From positions 1 through 64,000 of the forward strand of contig CBDFHU010000040.1 of NCBI GenBank assembly GCA_965247375.1: a stretch of DNA of 64,000 nt. Direction: 5' to 3'. Shown here piece after piece: positions 1-9,945 of the stretch. The DNA comes from Arsenicibacter sp965247375. GTDB taxonomy: Bacteria > Bacteroidota > Bacteroidia > Cytophagales > Spirosomataceae. Numbering within the stretch: the stretch's first letter is position 1; the number at the start of each line of letters is the position of its first letter. The notes under the pieces are model-generated. The model was not told the DNA's origin. It saw only the letters and a list, made by a program, of their open reading frames with translations, and did not search any database. The position numbers and the translations under genes are program-made.

Positions 1-2448
1 CCGGCTTCCTTTGCTGTCGTCGTTTGAGATTTTCTTACTTTGCTTGTTGCTACCGCCTGCATTCATGCTGCCGAACTTATAGCTAAATGTCAGACGGACA
101 GACCGGTTTACGTAATTTGAGTAGCCTTGTGCCACAAACGTTGGCGCAAATTGGTCAGAACTTGTCCGCACCGTCCGGTTGAAAGGGTTGTTCAGGTTCA
201 GCGTCAGGGTTGCCTTTTTGTCCCAGAATTCCTTTTTGGCCGAAACAGCGTAATAATACCAGCCGGAATAACGGCCCTGCAAGGATACTCCGCCCGAGCC
301 ATAGTAACCCGATGCCTGTAGCATCAGGTCTTTCGGGAACTTGTAAGAAAAGTTAGGACTCGCCCCCCATATCCATGCCTGGTTGCGCTGATTCAGCGCC
401 GGGCTATACAGCGAGTTATAGGTCAGGTCAGCATTAAGGCTGATCTGCGTCTTTTTGTTTGGCTGAAGACTGACATTGAAGTTCCCCCCGAAGCCTGCAC
501 TCCGGCCGATATTCTGTGGCGTTGTCAGGGCCACGCCCTGCGCATCGACCGTCGACAGCCATTCGATTGAGTTATTGGTCTGCCGCCAGAACAGGGCCGC
601 ATTGAACGACGATCCTTCTTTACCGTAGGTGCTGTAGGCCAGTTCGGTTGCGTGGGTCAGCTCCGGACTAAGGTACGGGTTACCAGTCTGTACGTTTTTC
701 GGATCGCTGTAATTTTTAAACGGGTTCAGGTACCAGATCAGCGGACGGGAAATCCGCTGGGTATAACTTGCTTTGATCGTGTGCTTCTCCTTCAGTGTCT
801 TCGACAGGTTCAGGCTTGGAATCAGGTTATTGTAATTGCTTTTAAACTGCGTTTTTGTCGATACAAAATCCCCGTTGATATACGTCTGCTCAAAGCGCAA
901 TCCCGCACTTAATCCCCACTTTTTCTTTGTGTCCATCCGGAATGAGGAATATCCGGACATAACCCGCTGTGTATACGAAAACTCATTTGACCGGTTGGGA
1001 TCAAGCACGTAATCCGCTTCTTTTCCGGTTAAAGCCTGATCAATGGTAAAGGCACTGCTGATGTCACGGCTGATGGCTTTTGCCCCTATCTCCCATTTTA
1101 AATTCAGCGTATCGTGTTTCGTGTACGATGTAAACGGGTGGATGTAATCCGTCTGAAACGTGTATTCGTTGTTGCTGCTTTTGTTTTCGCTCCGTTCCAG
1201 ATACGTTGGTACTTCCGACAGACGCGGCATCTGCACGATCGTATAATAGTAATTGTCAGGCATACGGCTATACTGCGACAACACCGAAAATTCGCGGCCC
1301 GGCTTTTTGTAGTTACGGGTCCAGCCGAGGTTGAACTCGGTATTGCCGTACGGGTTCCGGAACCGGATATCCCGCTTGAAATCCTGCACGATGGTTCCGT
1401 CAATCAGCCGGAGCTGACTGAACAGGCTGCTGTTCATCGGGAAATTCCCGCCCCAGGCATTGGCTGACAGGCTGATCCGGTTGAGCGAATCGGGGTCATA
1501 ATCGAGGCTCATTTCGCCGTAACCGCCGGTACCGGTGTTATCCCGTGACGAAGACTGTTCCAGGATATTGGTTGGTTTGCCGTCGACCAGAGTAGTACGG
1601 CTGCTGAAATTATCGCCGATATTGCGGTACTGGTAGGCATTCATCGACATGGCCAATCCCAGTTTTTTGCCCCGGATATTGATATTGCCGCCCAGCGAAC
1701 GGTTCATATTACCACCGGTCACATTGACGGTCCCGTTTGTACCCTGAAGTGCCTTTTTGGTAATGATATTAATAACACCGGCCGCGCCTTCCGCATCGTA
1801 TTTTGCGCCCGGACTCGTAATTACCTCCACCGACTTAATAATGTTAGCCGGCATCTGTTTGATGGCTTCGGCCGGATTCCGCGCCATAATCGACGAGGGT
1901 TTACCGTTAACGAGGATCTTAAGGTTACCGCTTCCCCGCATTTTCAGGTTCCCGTCCAGATCAACCGTCAGCATCGGCACTTTCCGGAGTACATCGGCTG
2001 CCGTACCGCCCGTTGTGGTAGCATCTTTTTCCGCGTTATACACCAGCCGGTCGCCCTTGTCTTCGACCAGAGCCTTCTGTCCTACGACATTAACCTCACT
2101 CAGACTTTTCGTATCGGCAACCAGCAGTACAGTACCTGTAGTATACACCGGTTTATCGGCCGTCAGGGTAATACCCGGCAGTTTTCTTGAACGATAGCCT
2201 ACAAATGTCAGGGTAAGCTGGTAGGTACCAAACGCGGCTTTTTCAATCGTGAATCCTCCTTTTTCGTCAGTAGTAACGCCCGTTACAAGCTTACCATCAG
2301 CAGTTTGCAGGGCAACAGTAGCAAAAGGGACAGGTTTTGTAGACAGTGAATCAATCAGTGATCCTGTAATTCGGCCGGTAGTTGTTGATGATTGCGCAAA
2401 GGCAACAATTGTACTTAATACAATCAGGGTGGTAAAGATTAACTTCAT
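1..2448 (-). CDS. TonB-dependent outer-membrane receptor, C-terminus beyond left edge
   Basis: Reading leftward from an ATG at 2448, the frame stays open for 816 codons to the window edge. It begins with a signal peptide (MKLIFTTLIVLSTIVAFAQ), then a carboxypeptidase-regulatory-like fold (around residues 24-105, with PVPFATVAL and GGFTIEKAAFGTYQ), a plug domain (LVYNAEKD, ADVLRKVPML, INIITKKALQG) and a long beta-barrel. The visible end (KKISNDDSKGSR) closely matches the last residues of the paralogue at 37577-39979, so only a few residues should be missing. It should sit in the outer membrane and take up a ligand using TonB energy; the substrate cannot be told. I checked the frame at several points and saw no frameshift. 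It stands alone, with a Bacteroidota-type -7 element just upstream. Confidence 0.9.
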   Translation of the reverse strand, partial: MKLIFTTLIVLSTIVAFAQSSTTTGRITGSLIDSLSTKPVPFATVALQTADGKLVTGVTTDEKGGFTIEKAAFGTYQLTLTFVGYRSRKLPGITLTADKPVYTTGTVLLVADTKSLSEVNVVGQKALVEDKGDRLVYNAEKDATTTGGTAADVLRKVPMLTVDLDGNLKMRGSGNLKILVNGKPSSIMARNPAEAIKQMPANIIKSVEVITSPGAKYDAEGAAGVINIITKKALQGTNGTVNVTGGNMNRSLGGNINIRGKKLGLAMSMNAYQYRNIGDNFSSRTTLVDGKPTNILEQSSSRDNTGTGGYGEMSLDYDPDSLNRISLSANAWGGNFPMNSSLFSQLRLIDGTIVQDFKRDIRFRNPYGNTEFNLGWTRNYKKPGREFSVLSQYSRMPDNYYYTIVQMPRLSEVPTYLERSENKSSNNEYTFQTDYIHPFTSYTKHDTLNLKWEIGAKAISRDISSAFTIDQALTGKEADYVLDPNRSNEFSYTQRVMSGYSSFRMDTKKKWGLSAGLRFEQTYINGDFVSTKTQFKSNYNNLIPSLNLSKTLKEKHTIKASYTQRISRPLIWYLNPFKNYSDPKNVQTGNPYLSPELTHATELAYSTYGKEGSSFNAALFWRQTNNSIEWLSTVDAQGVALTTPQNIGRSAGFGGNFNVSLQPNKKTQISLNADLTYNSLYSPALNQRNQAWIWGASPNFSYKFPKDLMLQASGYYGSGGVSLQGRYSGWYYYAVSAKKEFWDKKATLTLNLNNPFNRTVRTSSDQFAPTFVAQGYSNYVNRSVRLTFSYKFGSMNAGGSNKQSKKISNDDSKGSR

Positions 2449-2476
2449 TGTGGACGTTCATCTTGTTGTGTCACAG

Positions 2477-2484
2477 CAAAGGTA
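2477..2484 (-). promoter_or_regulatory. Putative Bacteroidota -7 promoter element (TACCTTTG) of the TonB receptor
   Basis: On the minus strand TACCTTTG fits the Bacteroidota -7 consensus TAnnTTTG and lies about 30 bases before the start codon at 2448. A -33 TTTG is not clear. Confidence 0.45.
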
Positions 2485-2553
2485 CATTACACATTCCGCA
2501 ATTGTATCGACTTAAGAATAATTAACAGCTTGTTTTTTAGTTACTAACAGAAA

Positions 2554-2593
2554 ACCGGTGTGCATGAAGCGTAGTTACTTCATACACACCGGT
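2554..2593 (-). terminator. Hairpin terminator after the 72-residue gene
   Basis: Arms of 16 bases (ACCGGTGTGCATGAAG at 2554 and CTTCATACACACCGGT at 2578) pair with one mismatch. Read on the minus strand, the hairpin follows the stop at 2623 and is followed by a T-rich stretch, as expected of an intrinsic terminator. Confidence 0.6.
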
Positions 2594-2622
2594 CTGTCGG
2601 AGTAGTACATATGTAAACTAAT

Positions 2623-2841
2623 TCAGTTGGGGTTTGAAAAAACGGTCGCCAGTACCGGTGCTTTAGGACGCATCTGCTGACGGATACTTTCCATTTCCTG
2701 CGAAATCATATCATGCAACGACTGATCGCCCGACTGGCTCGCCAGTAAACGGCGGCGCGCCGCAGCCAGATACATGGTAACTAACTCTACACGATTTTCA
2801 TCAGGCTTTAATAAACGGTTTTTCTTTGTTCTCGTTCTCAT
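2623..2841 (-). CDS. Small basic hypothetical protein (72 aa)
   Basis: The ATG at 2841 gives a 72-residue protein with a very basic N-terminus (MRTRTKKNRLLKP) and a predicted helical, charged middle (LVTMYLAAARRRLLASQ, SLHDMISQEMESIRQQM). A GTG two codons earlier would add two residues. It has no signal peptide or membrane segment. I do not recognise a family. The gene is supported by its own terminator hairpin and a roughly 340-base AT-rich region upstream. Function is unknown; it could be a small nucleic-acid-associated or regulatory protein, but nothing shows this directly. Confidence 0.5.
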   Translation of the reverse strand: MRTRTKKNRLLKPDENRVELVTMYLAAARRRLLASQSGDQSLHDMISQEMESIRQQMRPKAPVLATVFSNPN

Positions 2842-3182
2842 AATCACGTTTCATTTAATGGCCTCTTTCACTGTACGCCTGTTCCGCGAATAGTGTTGAG
2901 ACGCATTTATTTGTTGTCTGGCACATTTCTTATATGAATCAGCATTTTTTTACTACCAATTCGATACATGTACTAACATACAACAAAATACAAAGTCTAG
3001 TGGTTTTATATTTATTTATCTTTTTCAGCTGTTACAGAATCATTTAGCCGCTACTTTGCTTTTTTGATTGATTATGTATTCCCAATTGTGCCCTAAACAT
3101 ACATTTTTTTGGTTCCGGACATATCAAATCGGTTTCATTATCATATAATACAAAAACCAAATATAGCAGATATTTTACTTCA
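2842..3182. other. AT-rich intergenic region between divergent genes
   Basis: About 340 bases without a credible gene, strongly AT-rich, between the leftward small gene and the rightward oxidoreductase. It must hold both promoters, but I could not fix a clear -7/-33 pair for either. Confidence 0.6.
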
Positions 3183-4253
3183 ATGTCACTACTTTTTTCA
3201 TCTTTATCGCTTAAGAGCCTGGCACTTAAAAACCGGATCGTTGTCTCTCCGATGTGTCAGTATTCAAGTAAAAACGGCTTCGCCGGTGACTGGCATCTGG
3301 TACATCTGGGCAGCCGCGCGGTTGGCGGTGCCGGGCTAATCTTTACGGAGGCGACCGCTGTATCGCCCGAAGGCCGGATTTCGCCCGGTGATCTCGGCAT
3401 CTGGAAAGACGAACACCTCGACGGTCTCCGGCGGATTACCCGTTTTATCGACAGCCAGGGCTCGGTGGCGGGTATTCAGCTGGCGCACGCAGGCCGCAAA
3501 GCCAGTCACCAGATCCCGTGGGAAGGTAATGACCTGATTCCGGCCGACCATCCCGACGGCTGGGAACGGGTGGCGCCAAGTGCAATTCCGTTTAAAGACG
3601 GGACAATCGCGCCTGCCGAACTGGATGATGCCGGTTTGGCGAAGATCCGTGCCGATTTTAAAGCCGCCGCCCAACGCGCCGCTGAAGCCGGTTTCCGGGT
3701 AGCCGAGATTCACGCCGCCCACGGCTATCTGCTCCACGAATTTCTTTCACCTCTGAGCAACCACCGGACCGATGCCTATGGAGGTAGTTTCGACAACCGT
3801 GTCCGGTTTGTACTGGAGATTGTTGATGAAGTAAACGCCGTATGGCCGGCCGATCTGCCGCTGTTTGTCCGCATTTCCGCCACTGACTGGACCGATGGCG
3901 GCTGGACCATTGACGATTCGGTGGCGCTGGCCGGACGCCTGAAAGAAAAAGGCGTTGATGTGGTCGATTGCTCAACGGGCGGTAATGTCCCGCAGGCCCC
4001 GATTCCGGTTGGCCCGGGCTATCAGGTTCCCTTTGCCGGACGCATCCGGACAGAAGCCGGTATCGCTACCGGAGCCGTCGGGTTAATCACAACTCCCGAA
4101 CAGGCCGAAGCTATTCTGGCGGATGGTCAGGCCGATCTGATTTTACTGGCGCGCGAATTTTTACGGAATCCGTATTTTCCGATGCAGGCGGCCAGGGCCC
4201 TCGGCGCTGATCATGACTGGCCTGTACAGTATGTACGCGCCAAACTCCGCTGA
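3183..4253 (+). CDS. NADH:flavin oxidoreductase, Old Yellow Enzyme family (YqjM-like)
   Basis: This 356-residue cytosolic FMN enzyme is expected to reduce activated C=C bonds with NAD(P)H. YqjM-class features are visible: SPMCQYS near the start (Cys25 and Tyr27, matching the flavin-tuning Cys and active-site Tyr of YqjM), AHAGRKAS around residue 101, the substrate-binding His pair in EIHAAHGYLLHEFLSP (His177 and His180), and the YGGSFDNR loop. The C-terminal phosphate-binding part (GLITTPEQAEAIL, DLILLAREFLRNPYFP) is complete. Length is normal for the family. It is followed by a strong hairpin and looks monocistronic. The physiological substrate is unknown. Confidence 0.93.
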   Translation: MSLLFSSLSLKSLALKNRIVVSPMCQYSSKNGFAGDWHLVHLGSRAVGGAGLIFTEATAVSPEGRISPGDLGIWKDEHLDGLRRITRFIDSQGSVAGIQLAHAGRKASHQIPWEGNDLIPADHPDGWERVAPSAIPFKDGTIAPAELDDAGLAKIRADFKAAAQRAAEAGFRVAEIHAAHGYLLHEFLSPLSNHRTDAYGGSFDNRVRFVLEIVDEVNAVWPADLPLFVRISATDWTDGGWTIDDSVALAGRLKEKGVDVVDCSTGGNVPQAPIPVGPGYQVPFAGRIRTEAGIATGAVGLITTPEQAEAILADGQADLILLAREFLRNPYFPMQAARALGADHDWPVQYVRAKLR

Positions 4254-4258
4254 ACACA

Positions 4259-4289
4259 TTCCGTTCCCGGAATGCTTCCGGGAACGGAA
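4259..4289 (+). terminator. Intrinsic terminator after the OYE gene
   Basis: A perfect 14-bp inverted repeat (TTCCGTTCCCGGAA / TTCCGGGAACGGAA) with a 3-base loop starts six bases after the stop codon. A T-rich stretch follows about 10 bases later. Confidence 0.65.
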
Positions 4290-4408
4290 CCACCCTGCTT
4301 TTGAATTTATTTAAGATTTTTTTAAAACGATATAAGGTGATTTTCTGAAAAAGTTGTCTGATAGTATAGAAGGCCTTTGCCGGACTTACTTAGTTTTCAA
4401 CGGAGGAT

Positions 4409-5092
4409 ATGCAAGCTATCAGACCGATCCATTCTTCAAGGCAACCCGATCCAATACCTGCTATCCAGCTGGCTGACAACAGGTTACCGGACAACCAGGA
4501 GTCGTTACTTCTTAATGATACGGAACTGTTTATCCGTAAAGCGTTTCAGGAAAGCCCCCAAAAAGGATGTGAGCTGCTTTTCCGGCGGTATCATCAGGCG
4601 TTATGCAGTCACGCCGTCCGCTTTGTTTATTCTAAAGAAACAGCCGAGGATATTGTGAGTGAGGTCTTCTGTAAGTTCTGGAAGACCAGAGCCTATGAAA
4701 GCGTAACCAGCTCATACCGCCATTACCTCTTCCGGAGTGTCCGGAACGAAGCCTACAATTACCTCCGCCTCGAATTTCAGGACCTCGATACCATCGATAC
4801 CGCCGACGTCCGTGAAAGTGCCTTCGGTCAGCGACCCGACCAGCTGCTACAGTTTGAAGAAGTCTTTCATCAGCTGGAAGACCTTGTCGAATCGCTCTCT
4901 CCCCAATGCCGTAAAGTGTTCCTGCTCAACCGCTTTGAAGGCAAAAAATACCAGGACATCGCCAATGAACTGGGCATCTCCATTAAAACCGTCGAAGTAC
5001 ACATCGTAAAAGCCCTGAGCATTGTCCGGAAAGGGCTGAAAGAACACTGGCTCACCTTATTGCTGGTCGTTGCCCGCCTGCTGCCGTTTTAA
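4409..5092 (+). CDS. ECF RNA polymerase sigma factor, FecI-like (Bacteroidota type)
   Basis: A 227-residue extracytoplasmic-function sigma factor. Region 2 is seen in LFRRYHQALCSHAVRFVYSK and DIVSEVFCKFWKTRAY; region 4 in LSPQCRKVFLLNRFEGKKYQ, DIANELGISIKTVEVHIVKAL. The ATG at 4409 has a nearby GGAGG, unusual for Bacteroidota, which supports this start despite a rather long N-terminus. It lies 47 bases before a FecR-type anti-sigma gene and upstream of a SusC gene whose product has an STN domain. That order is the standard layout of a trans-envelope signalling system in which a loaded receptor releases the sigma factor. The target is probably the SusC/SusD/sulfatase genes just downstream. Confidence 0.9.
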   Translation: MQAIRPIHSSRQPDPIPAIQLADNRLPDNQESLLLNDTELFIRKAFQESPQKGCELLFRRYHQALCSHAVRFVYSKETAEDIVSEVFCKFWKTRAYESVTSSYRHYLFRSVRNEAYNYLRLEFQDLDTIDTADVRESAFGQRPDQLLQFEEVFHQLEDLVESLSPQCRKVFLLNRFEGKKYQDIANELGISIKTVEVHIVKALSIVRKGLKEHWLTLLLVVARLLPF

Positions 5093-5139
5093 ACGGTACG
5101 CCTCTGAAAATATCCTGCACACTTATACGTCGAAACGAA

Positions 5140-6141
5140 ATGGACCCTGAAATCAACAAAGAGCTAATTTTCAGCCACTTTGAACGAAATACATCGCCAC
5201 TGCAACGCACCCTGATCAGTCAGTGGCTACAGACGCCTGCCAACGAAGAACTGTATTACGAGTGGCTCGAAGAATGGGAACTGACCCATCCGCAATACCT
5301 TGCCCGCACCGAGGCGTCCCTGGCGGAATTTACCGGCTTTATGGCCCGTAACCAGCACGGAGAAGCAGCGTGCCCTGAAACGGAGGTTGCACCGGTTATC
5401 CGCCAATGGCCCGTGCGGCAGTGGCTGGTAGCGGCGTCGGTGCTGTTACTATTGGGGGCAGGTGGCTGGTTGCTCCGTAACCCGATCCTGTACCGGACCT
5501 ATTCGACAGCCTACGGCGAAACACGCCCGATCCGGCTGACCGACGGCAGCCAGGTTATGCTGAGTCCTAACTCATCGCTGCAGGTACCCCGCTGGGGTTT
5601 CGGTATCAGAACCCGCGACGTTGACCTGACCGGCGAAGCTACGTTTTCCATTGTTCATACGCCCGACGACCAGCAATTTGCCGTCAGAACGGCTAATAAT
5701 TTTACGGTTGTTGTGCTGGGAACGGAATTCTCTGTATTTGCCCGCAAACGGGGTGCCCGCGTTCAGCTCCACAAGGGTAAGGTTCAGCTCGACTACCGCC
5801 AGGGACAGGCCACGCGGCACCTGACCATGAAACCCGGCGACCTCGTCACGCTTGACCGGCAGAACCGCATGCGGCTACGCCGCGCCGATCATCCGCTGCC
5901 GCAACTGATCAGCACAGACAAGCGCTTTGTCTTCGACGAAACCTCATTGCAGGAGGTCGCCTGGCTCCTCGAAGATAACTACGGGCTTCAGGTAACTATC
6001 AACGACCAGGCACTGGCCGAACGGGTACTGATGGGTTCCTTCCGGGCCGACAATGTTGATCAGCTCCTGCAATCTATCTCTGAATTACTCGACATCACCG
6101 TCGTCAGGCAGGGGAACAAAGTCCTTATAACCGACCGGTAA
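5140..6141 (+). CDS. FecR-family anti-sigma factor
   Basis: The 333-residue protein has a cytoplasmic N-terminal part (SHFERNTSPLQRTLISQWLQ), one membrane segment (around residues 89-107, QWLVAASVLLLLGAGGWLL), and a periplasmic FecR domain beginning near YSTAYGETRPIRLTDGSQV and including LTGEATFSIVHTPDDQQFAV. Its C-terminal domain (FVFDETSLQEVAWLLEDNYG to the end) is the Bacteroidota DUF4974-like partner of STN domains. It should hold the upstream sigma factor at the membrane and receive a signal from the STN domain of the SusC encoded at 6432. The 47-base gap from the sigma gene suggests co-transcription. Confidence 0.9.
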   Translation: MDPEINKELIFSHFERNTSPLQRTLISQWLQTPANEELYYEWLEEWELTHPQYLARTEASLAEFTGFMARNQHGEAACPETEVAPVIRQWPVRQWLVAASVLLLLGAGGWLLRNPILYRTYSTAYGETRPIRLTDGSQVMLSPNSSLQVPRWGFGIRTRDVDLTGEATFSIVHTPDDQQFAVRTANNFTVVVLGTEFSVFARKRGARVQLHKGKVQLDYRQGQATRHLTMKPGDLVTLDRQNRMRLRRADHPLPQLISTDKRFVFDETSLQEVAWLLEDNYGLQVTINDQALAERVLMGSFRADNVDQLLQSISELLDITVVRQGNKVLITDR

Positions 6142-6431
6142 CAGGTAGTTTAGTAACCAATTCTGTATCACAGCGATGACTTTTTGTTTTTAAAAAATCC
6201 GGCGAATAACCGTATTTCTCGATAGACTTTTAACTAACCATTTGATTATCAAAATATTAAATTTCTCTTGCAAAAATCTGATCACGCACTAATCTTTGCC
6301 TATTGATTAACAGTATTACTTAACCCGGAAGCTCGCAGAGCGTCTCCGGAAAGGTAGTTCCCAAAACCATTCTGACTGGTACAATCACTCAACCCTGTTT
6401 CTCAACGATCACTTTTTAATCGTTTGTTTTT
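6142..6431 (+). other. Leader/promoter region of the SusC gene
   Basis: About 290 bases with no gene, AT-rich between 6180 and 6310. This is where a promoter served by the ECF sigma factor would be expected. I could not identify a convincing element. Confidence 0.4.
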
Positions 6432-9400
6432 ATGACAAATCCTTTACCAAATGCCGTAACCAAATGCTTGCTGGCCACTTCGCTGCTGGTCGGTTTCCGG
6501 CCGGGCTGGTCGCAGTCGGTCGTGCTGGCCAATAATGTTCAGCGTAAACAGCTGACTACGCCACACACACAGGGGCGCCAGCTGAAAGATGTATTACAGG
6601 ATCTGAAAAACCGGTACGGTGCCGAAATTCTGTTTGAACTCCGTACGGTTGACGGCGTTTCCGTTGCCGCCGACAAACTCGACAGCAAGGCAACCCTCGA
6701 AAAAAACCTCGATAACCTGCTCCGGCCGCTCGGACTGCGCTATAAAAAAGTAAACAACAATTCGTACCTGATTCTGACCGGCAGTAACCGGCGGAAAGTT
6801 GCCTCGCAGGAAACACCTCTGCTTGAGTCATTGCCGGCTCAGGAAGCCCCCCCGGCCGGTGATAATGCAGCAAAGCTGCTGAACAGTATCGGGTCTGTCA
6901 GCCTGAAAACCGAGCTGGCCGCCAATCCGGTTACCGGTACGGTTAAGAGCGAAAACGGGGAAACACTGCCGGGTATCAATGTGGTGATCAAAGGCACCAG
7001 CAAAGGCACCAGCACGGACGTTAACGGTAAGTATACACTCGATGTACCGGCCAACGCAGTACTGGTTTTTTCGGGCATTGGTTTTACGACGCAGGAAATA
7101 AGCATCGGCGGCCGCAGCCGGCTGGATGTCACGCTCATTTCCGACAATAAACTGCTCGAAGAGGTGGTTGTCGTGGGTTATGGTACCCAGAAACGAGAAG
7201 CGCTGACCAATTCTGTCGCCCAGATCGGCAGCGAAGAGATTGCCCGCCGGCCGGTTTCCAACGTACAGCAGTCATTGCAGGGGCAGATGCCGGGTGTAAC
7301 CGTATTGGATCAGGGCGGTGCGCCGGGCCGGTCAAATGCTGCCATCCGGGTACGGGGTGTTACCACATTCAATATCAACGGCACCAGTTCGGCCGGCAGC
7401 AGCAACAGCACCGGCAGCTTTGACCTTGGCAAAAATGACGCCCTGGTGATCGTTGACGGGATTGAACAGCGGCTGACCGACATCAACCCCGAGGACATCG
7501 AAACCATTTCGATCCTGAAAGATGCCGCCTCAACGGCTATTTACGGTTCCAGGGCCACCAACGGGGTCGTACTCGTGACCACCAAGCGGGCGAAAGGCGG
7601 TAAGGTGCAGGTCGATTACAACGGCTATTATGCCATCCAGAAATCGATCAACGCACCGCAGATGATGGGTCTCGAAGACTACATGCGCCTGCAGGTCGTG
7701 GCTTATACCAACGCCGGTGCTGCCCTGCCTGCCCGTTTCACCGAATCATCGATTCAGGCCTATGTGAACGCGACCGACCGTGAAAAATACCCGTTTCCAA
7801 ACACCTGGTTCCAGACCATGCTGCATGCCGCCCCGCAGCAGAATCATACGCTGTCGATTGCCGGCGGTACCGAAGCCCTCCGTACACGGCTAAGCTTACG
7901 CTTTCAGGATCAGGCCGGTATCATTACGCATTACAACAGTAAAATCGGCGAAATCCGGATGAATACCGATTATACTGTCTCGCGCAGAGTACGCCTGAGC
8001 GGTGACCTCAACTACCGGTATAACTATTCTCAGGTACCGACCGTAGACCCGATTGACCGGTTTTTCCACGGCTCGCTGTGGGCAGTACCCAAGTACGCAG
8101 ACGGCATATACGGCCTGAGTCCGCAGGGCAATAACCCGCTGATGAATGCCGAAATCGGCGGCGATTCGAAGCGGTTCTCTGATTTTCTGGCCGGTTACGT
8201 AAAAGGCGAATGGGAAATTCTTGACGGACTGACATTCTCGACGCAGCTGGCCGGCCGCGGCTATTTCACCCAGGAGAAAAACTATACCAACGCCTTTACG
8301 AACTATGACAAAAACACCAATATCACGAAAACAGTCGCCAATAACACACTGACCGAAGTACGGAACTCGTTGCGGGAATACACCCTCATCAGCCTGTTAA
8401 CCTACGACAAAACATTTGGCAACCACGGGCTTAAAGGCTTACTGGGCTACTCCCAGATCGGCAATACCCAGAACTTCCTGAGTGCCTACCGCGAACGGTT
8501 CTACAGCAACGACATTCAGTCGATCAGTCAGGGGGCTAACGACGGAACCAAAAGCAACTCCGGAAACGATGCCGTGTTTGGTCTGCGGTCGTATTTTGCC
8601 CGTGTCAACTACGACTACAACGGCAAGTACCTGTTTGAAGCCAACGGACGGTATGACGGCTCATCGAAATTTACCGGCGAGAAGCAATACAGTTTTTTCC
8701 CGTCGTTCTCGGCGGGCTGGCGGTTATCGAAAGAAGCCTTCTGGCAGGGTCTGCAATCAACGGTTAATGAGCTGAAACTCCGCGGCTCGTGGGGCATCAC
8801 CGGTAACCAGTCCGTTGATCTTTACAGTTACTATGCCGCCCTGACGGCACGGGGCTATAACTTCAACGGTGCGGCCGTGCAGGGCTACCGGCAGACCAGC
8901 CTGGCCAATACCAATCTGGGCTGGGAGTCTACCACACAGCTTGACCTCGGACTGGATGCTTCCTTCCTGCGCAACCGCCTGAACCTGACCGTAGATTATT
9001 ACAAAAAACGGACCAATGACATCCTGCTCAACCTCGAAATTCCGGCTACGGTCGGGCTGTCGGCGCCACCGCAGAACGCTGGCTCGGTGGAGAACAAAGG
9101 GCTGGAAATCAGCCTGAACTATCGAGGTGCCAAAAGTTCATCGGGTTTTCAGTATAACCTCGGCGGTAATTTCAGCATCAACTCAAACAAAGTGGTCGAT
9201 CTGAAGGGTACAGGCCCGTACATCACCGGTTCGGACATTGACCCGCGCTACATCATCGCCGTCGGCCTGCCGATCAATACCCTGTGGGGCTACAAAACCG
9301 ACGGCCTTTTCCAGACACAGTCGGAGATTGACAGCTACAAAGCCACCTATGCGGCCAACACCAAACCCGGCGACGTAAAATACGTTGACCTCAACGGCGA

Positions 9401-9923
9401 CGGTAAAATCGACGCCAACGACATGACCAGCATCGGTAATTCGTTTCCGAAATACATTTTCGGTCTGAACTCGAACTTCTCTTATAAGAACTTTGAGCTG
9501 AGTCTGCTGTTCCAGGGAGCGGCCAAAGTCGATACCCGGCTGGCCGGTGCCCTCGCCGAAATGGGTAATCAGGAAGGGTTTACCCACGAGATTTATACCA
9601 ACAATTACTGGACACCCGAAAACCCGACAGCCCGGTTCCCGCGCCCGAGGAAGTTTGACCTGCGCAATGTAGCCACTTCCGACCGGCTCGTGATTGATGC
9701 CTCCTATGTACGGTTGAAAAACGTACAGCTGGCTTATTCGTTGCCCGCAGCGATTGCCGGTAAGCTGAAAATGAGCCGTATCCGGGCCTATGTATCGGCT
9801 ACTAACGTCTTTACGATCTCGAAACTGAACGAGTGGGATCTCGATCCGGAAGTGGGCTCAGGCCGCGGGGTGTATTACCCGCAGACTGCGCTGTATACTG
9901 TTGGCCTAAACCTGGGACTCTAA
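6432..9923 (+). CDS. SusC/RagA-family TonB-linked outer-membrane protein with STN signalling domain
   Basis: This 1163-residue transporter carries an export signal, an STN domain (about residues 50-115, LKDVLQDLKNRYGAEILFEL), a CarboxypepD-regulatory-like domain (about 168-240, LPGINVVIKGTSKGTSTDV), a TonB-box-like stretch (EEVVVVGYGTQKREALTNSV, 243-262), a plug and a 22-strand-type barrel. A calcium-loop-like DLNGDGKIDAND sits near the end. With the SusD encoded 22 bases downstream it should form a lidded importer for oligosaccharides. The STN domain marks it as the sensor for the FecR/FecI pair upstream. Length and domain order are typical. The two sulfatases downstream suggest the imported glycan is sulfated. 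Confidence 0.95.
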   Translation: MTNPLPNAVTKCLLATSLLVGFRPGWSQSVVLANNVQRKQLTTPHTQGRQLKDVLQDLKNRYGAEILFELRTVDGVSVAADKLDSKATLEKNLDNLLRPLGLRYKKVNNNSYLILTGSNRRKVASQETPLLESLPAQEAPPAGDNAAKLLNSIGSVSLKTELAANPVTGTVKSENGETLPGINVVIKGTSKGTSTDVNGKYTLDVPANAVLVFSGIGFTTQEISIGGRSRLDVTLISDNKLLEEVVVVGYGTQKREALTNSVAQIGSEEIARRPVSNVQQSLQGQMPGVTVLDQGGAPGRSNAAIRVRGVTTFNINGTSSAGSSNSTGSFDLGKNDALVIVDGIEQRLTDINPEDIETISILKDAASTAIYGSRATNGVVLVTTKRAKGGKVQVDYNGYYAIQKSINAPQMMGLEDYMRLQVVAYTNAGAALPARFTESSIQAYVNATDREKYPFPNTWFQTMLHAAPQQNHTLSIAGGTEALRTRLSLRFQDQAGIITHYNSKIGEIRMNTDYTVSRRVRLSGDLNYRYNYSQVPTVDPIDRFFHGSLWAVPKYADGIYGLSPQGNNPLMNAEIGGDSKRFSDFLAGYVKGEWEILDGLTFSTQLAGRGYFTQEKNYTNAFTNYDKNTNITKTVANNTLTEVRNSLREYTLISLLTYDKTFGNHGLKGLLGYSQIGNTQNFLSAYRERFYSNDIQSISQGANDGTKSNSGNDAVFGLRSYFARVNYDYNGKYLFEANGRYDGSSKFTGEKQYSFFPSFSAGWRLSKEAFWQGLQSTVNELKLRGSWGITGNQSVDLYSYYAALTARGYNFNGAAVQGYRQTSLANTNLGWESTTQLDLGLDASFLRNRLNLTVDYYKKRTNDILLNLEIPATVGLSAPPQNAGSVENKGLEISLNYRGAKSSSGFQYNLGGNFSINSNKVVDLKGTGPYITGSDIDPRYIIAVGLPINTLWGYKTDGLFQTQSEIDSYKATYAANTKPGDVKYVDLNGDGKIDANDMTSIGNSFPKYIFGLNSNFSYKNFELSLLFQGAAKVDTRLAGALAEMGNQEGFTHEIYTNNYWTPENPTARFPRPRKFDLRNVATSDRLVIDASYVRLKNVQLAYSLPAAIAGKLKMSRIRAYVSATNVFTISKLNEWDLDPEVGSGRGVYYPQTALYTVGLNLGL

Positions 9924-9945
9924 CTCAACTCATCGTCTGAACATC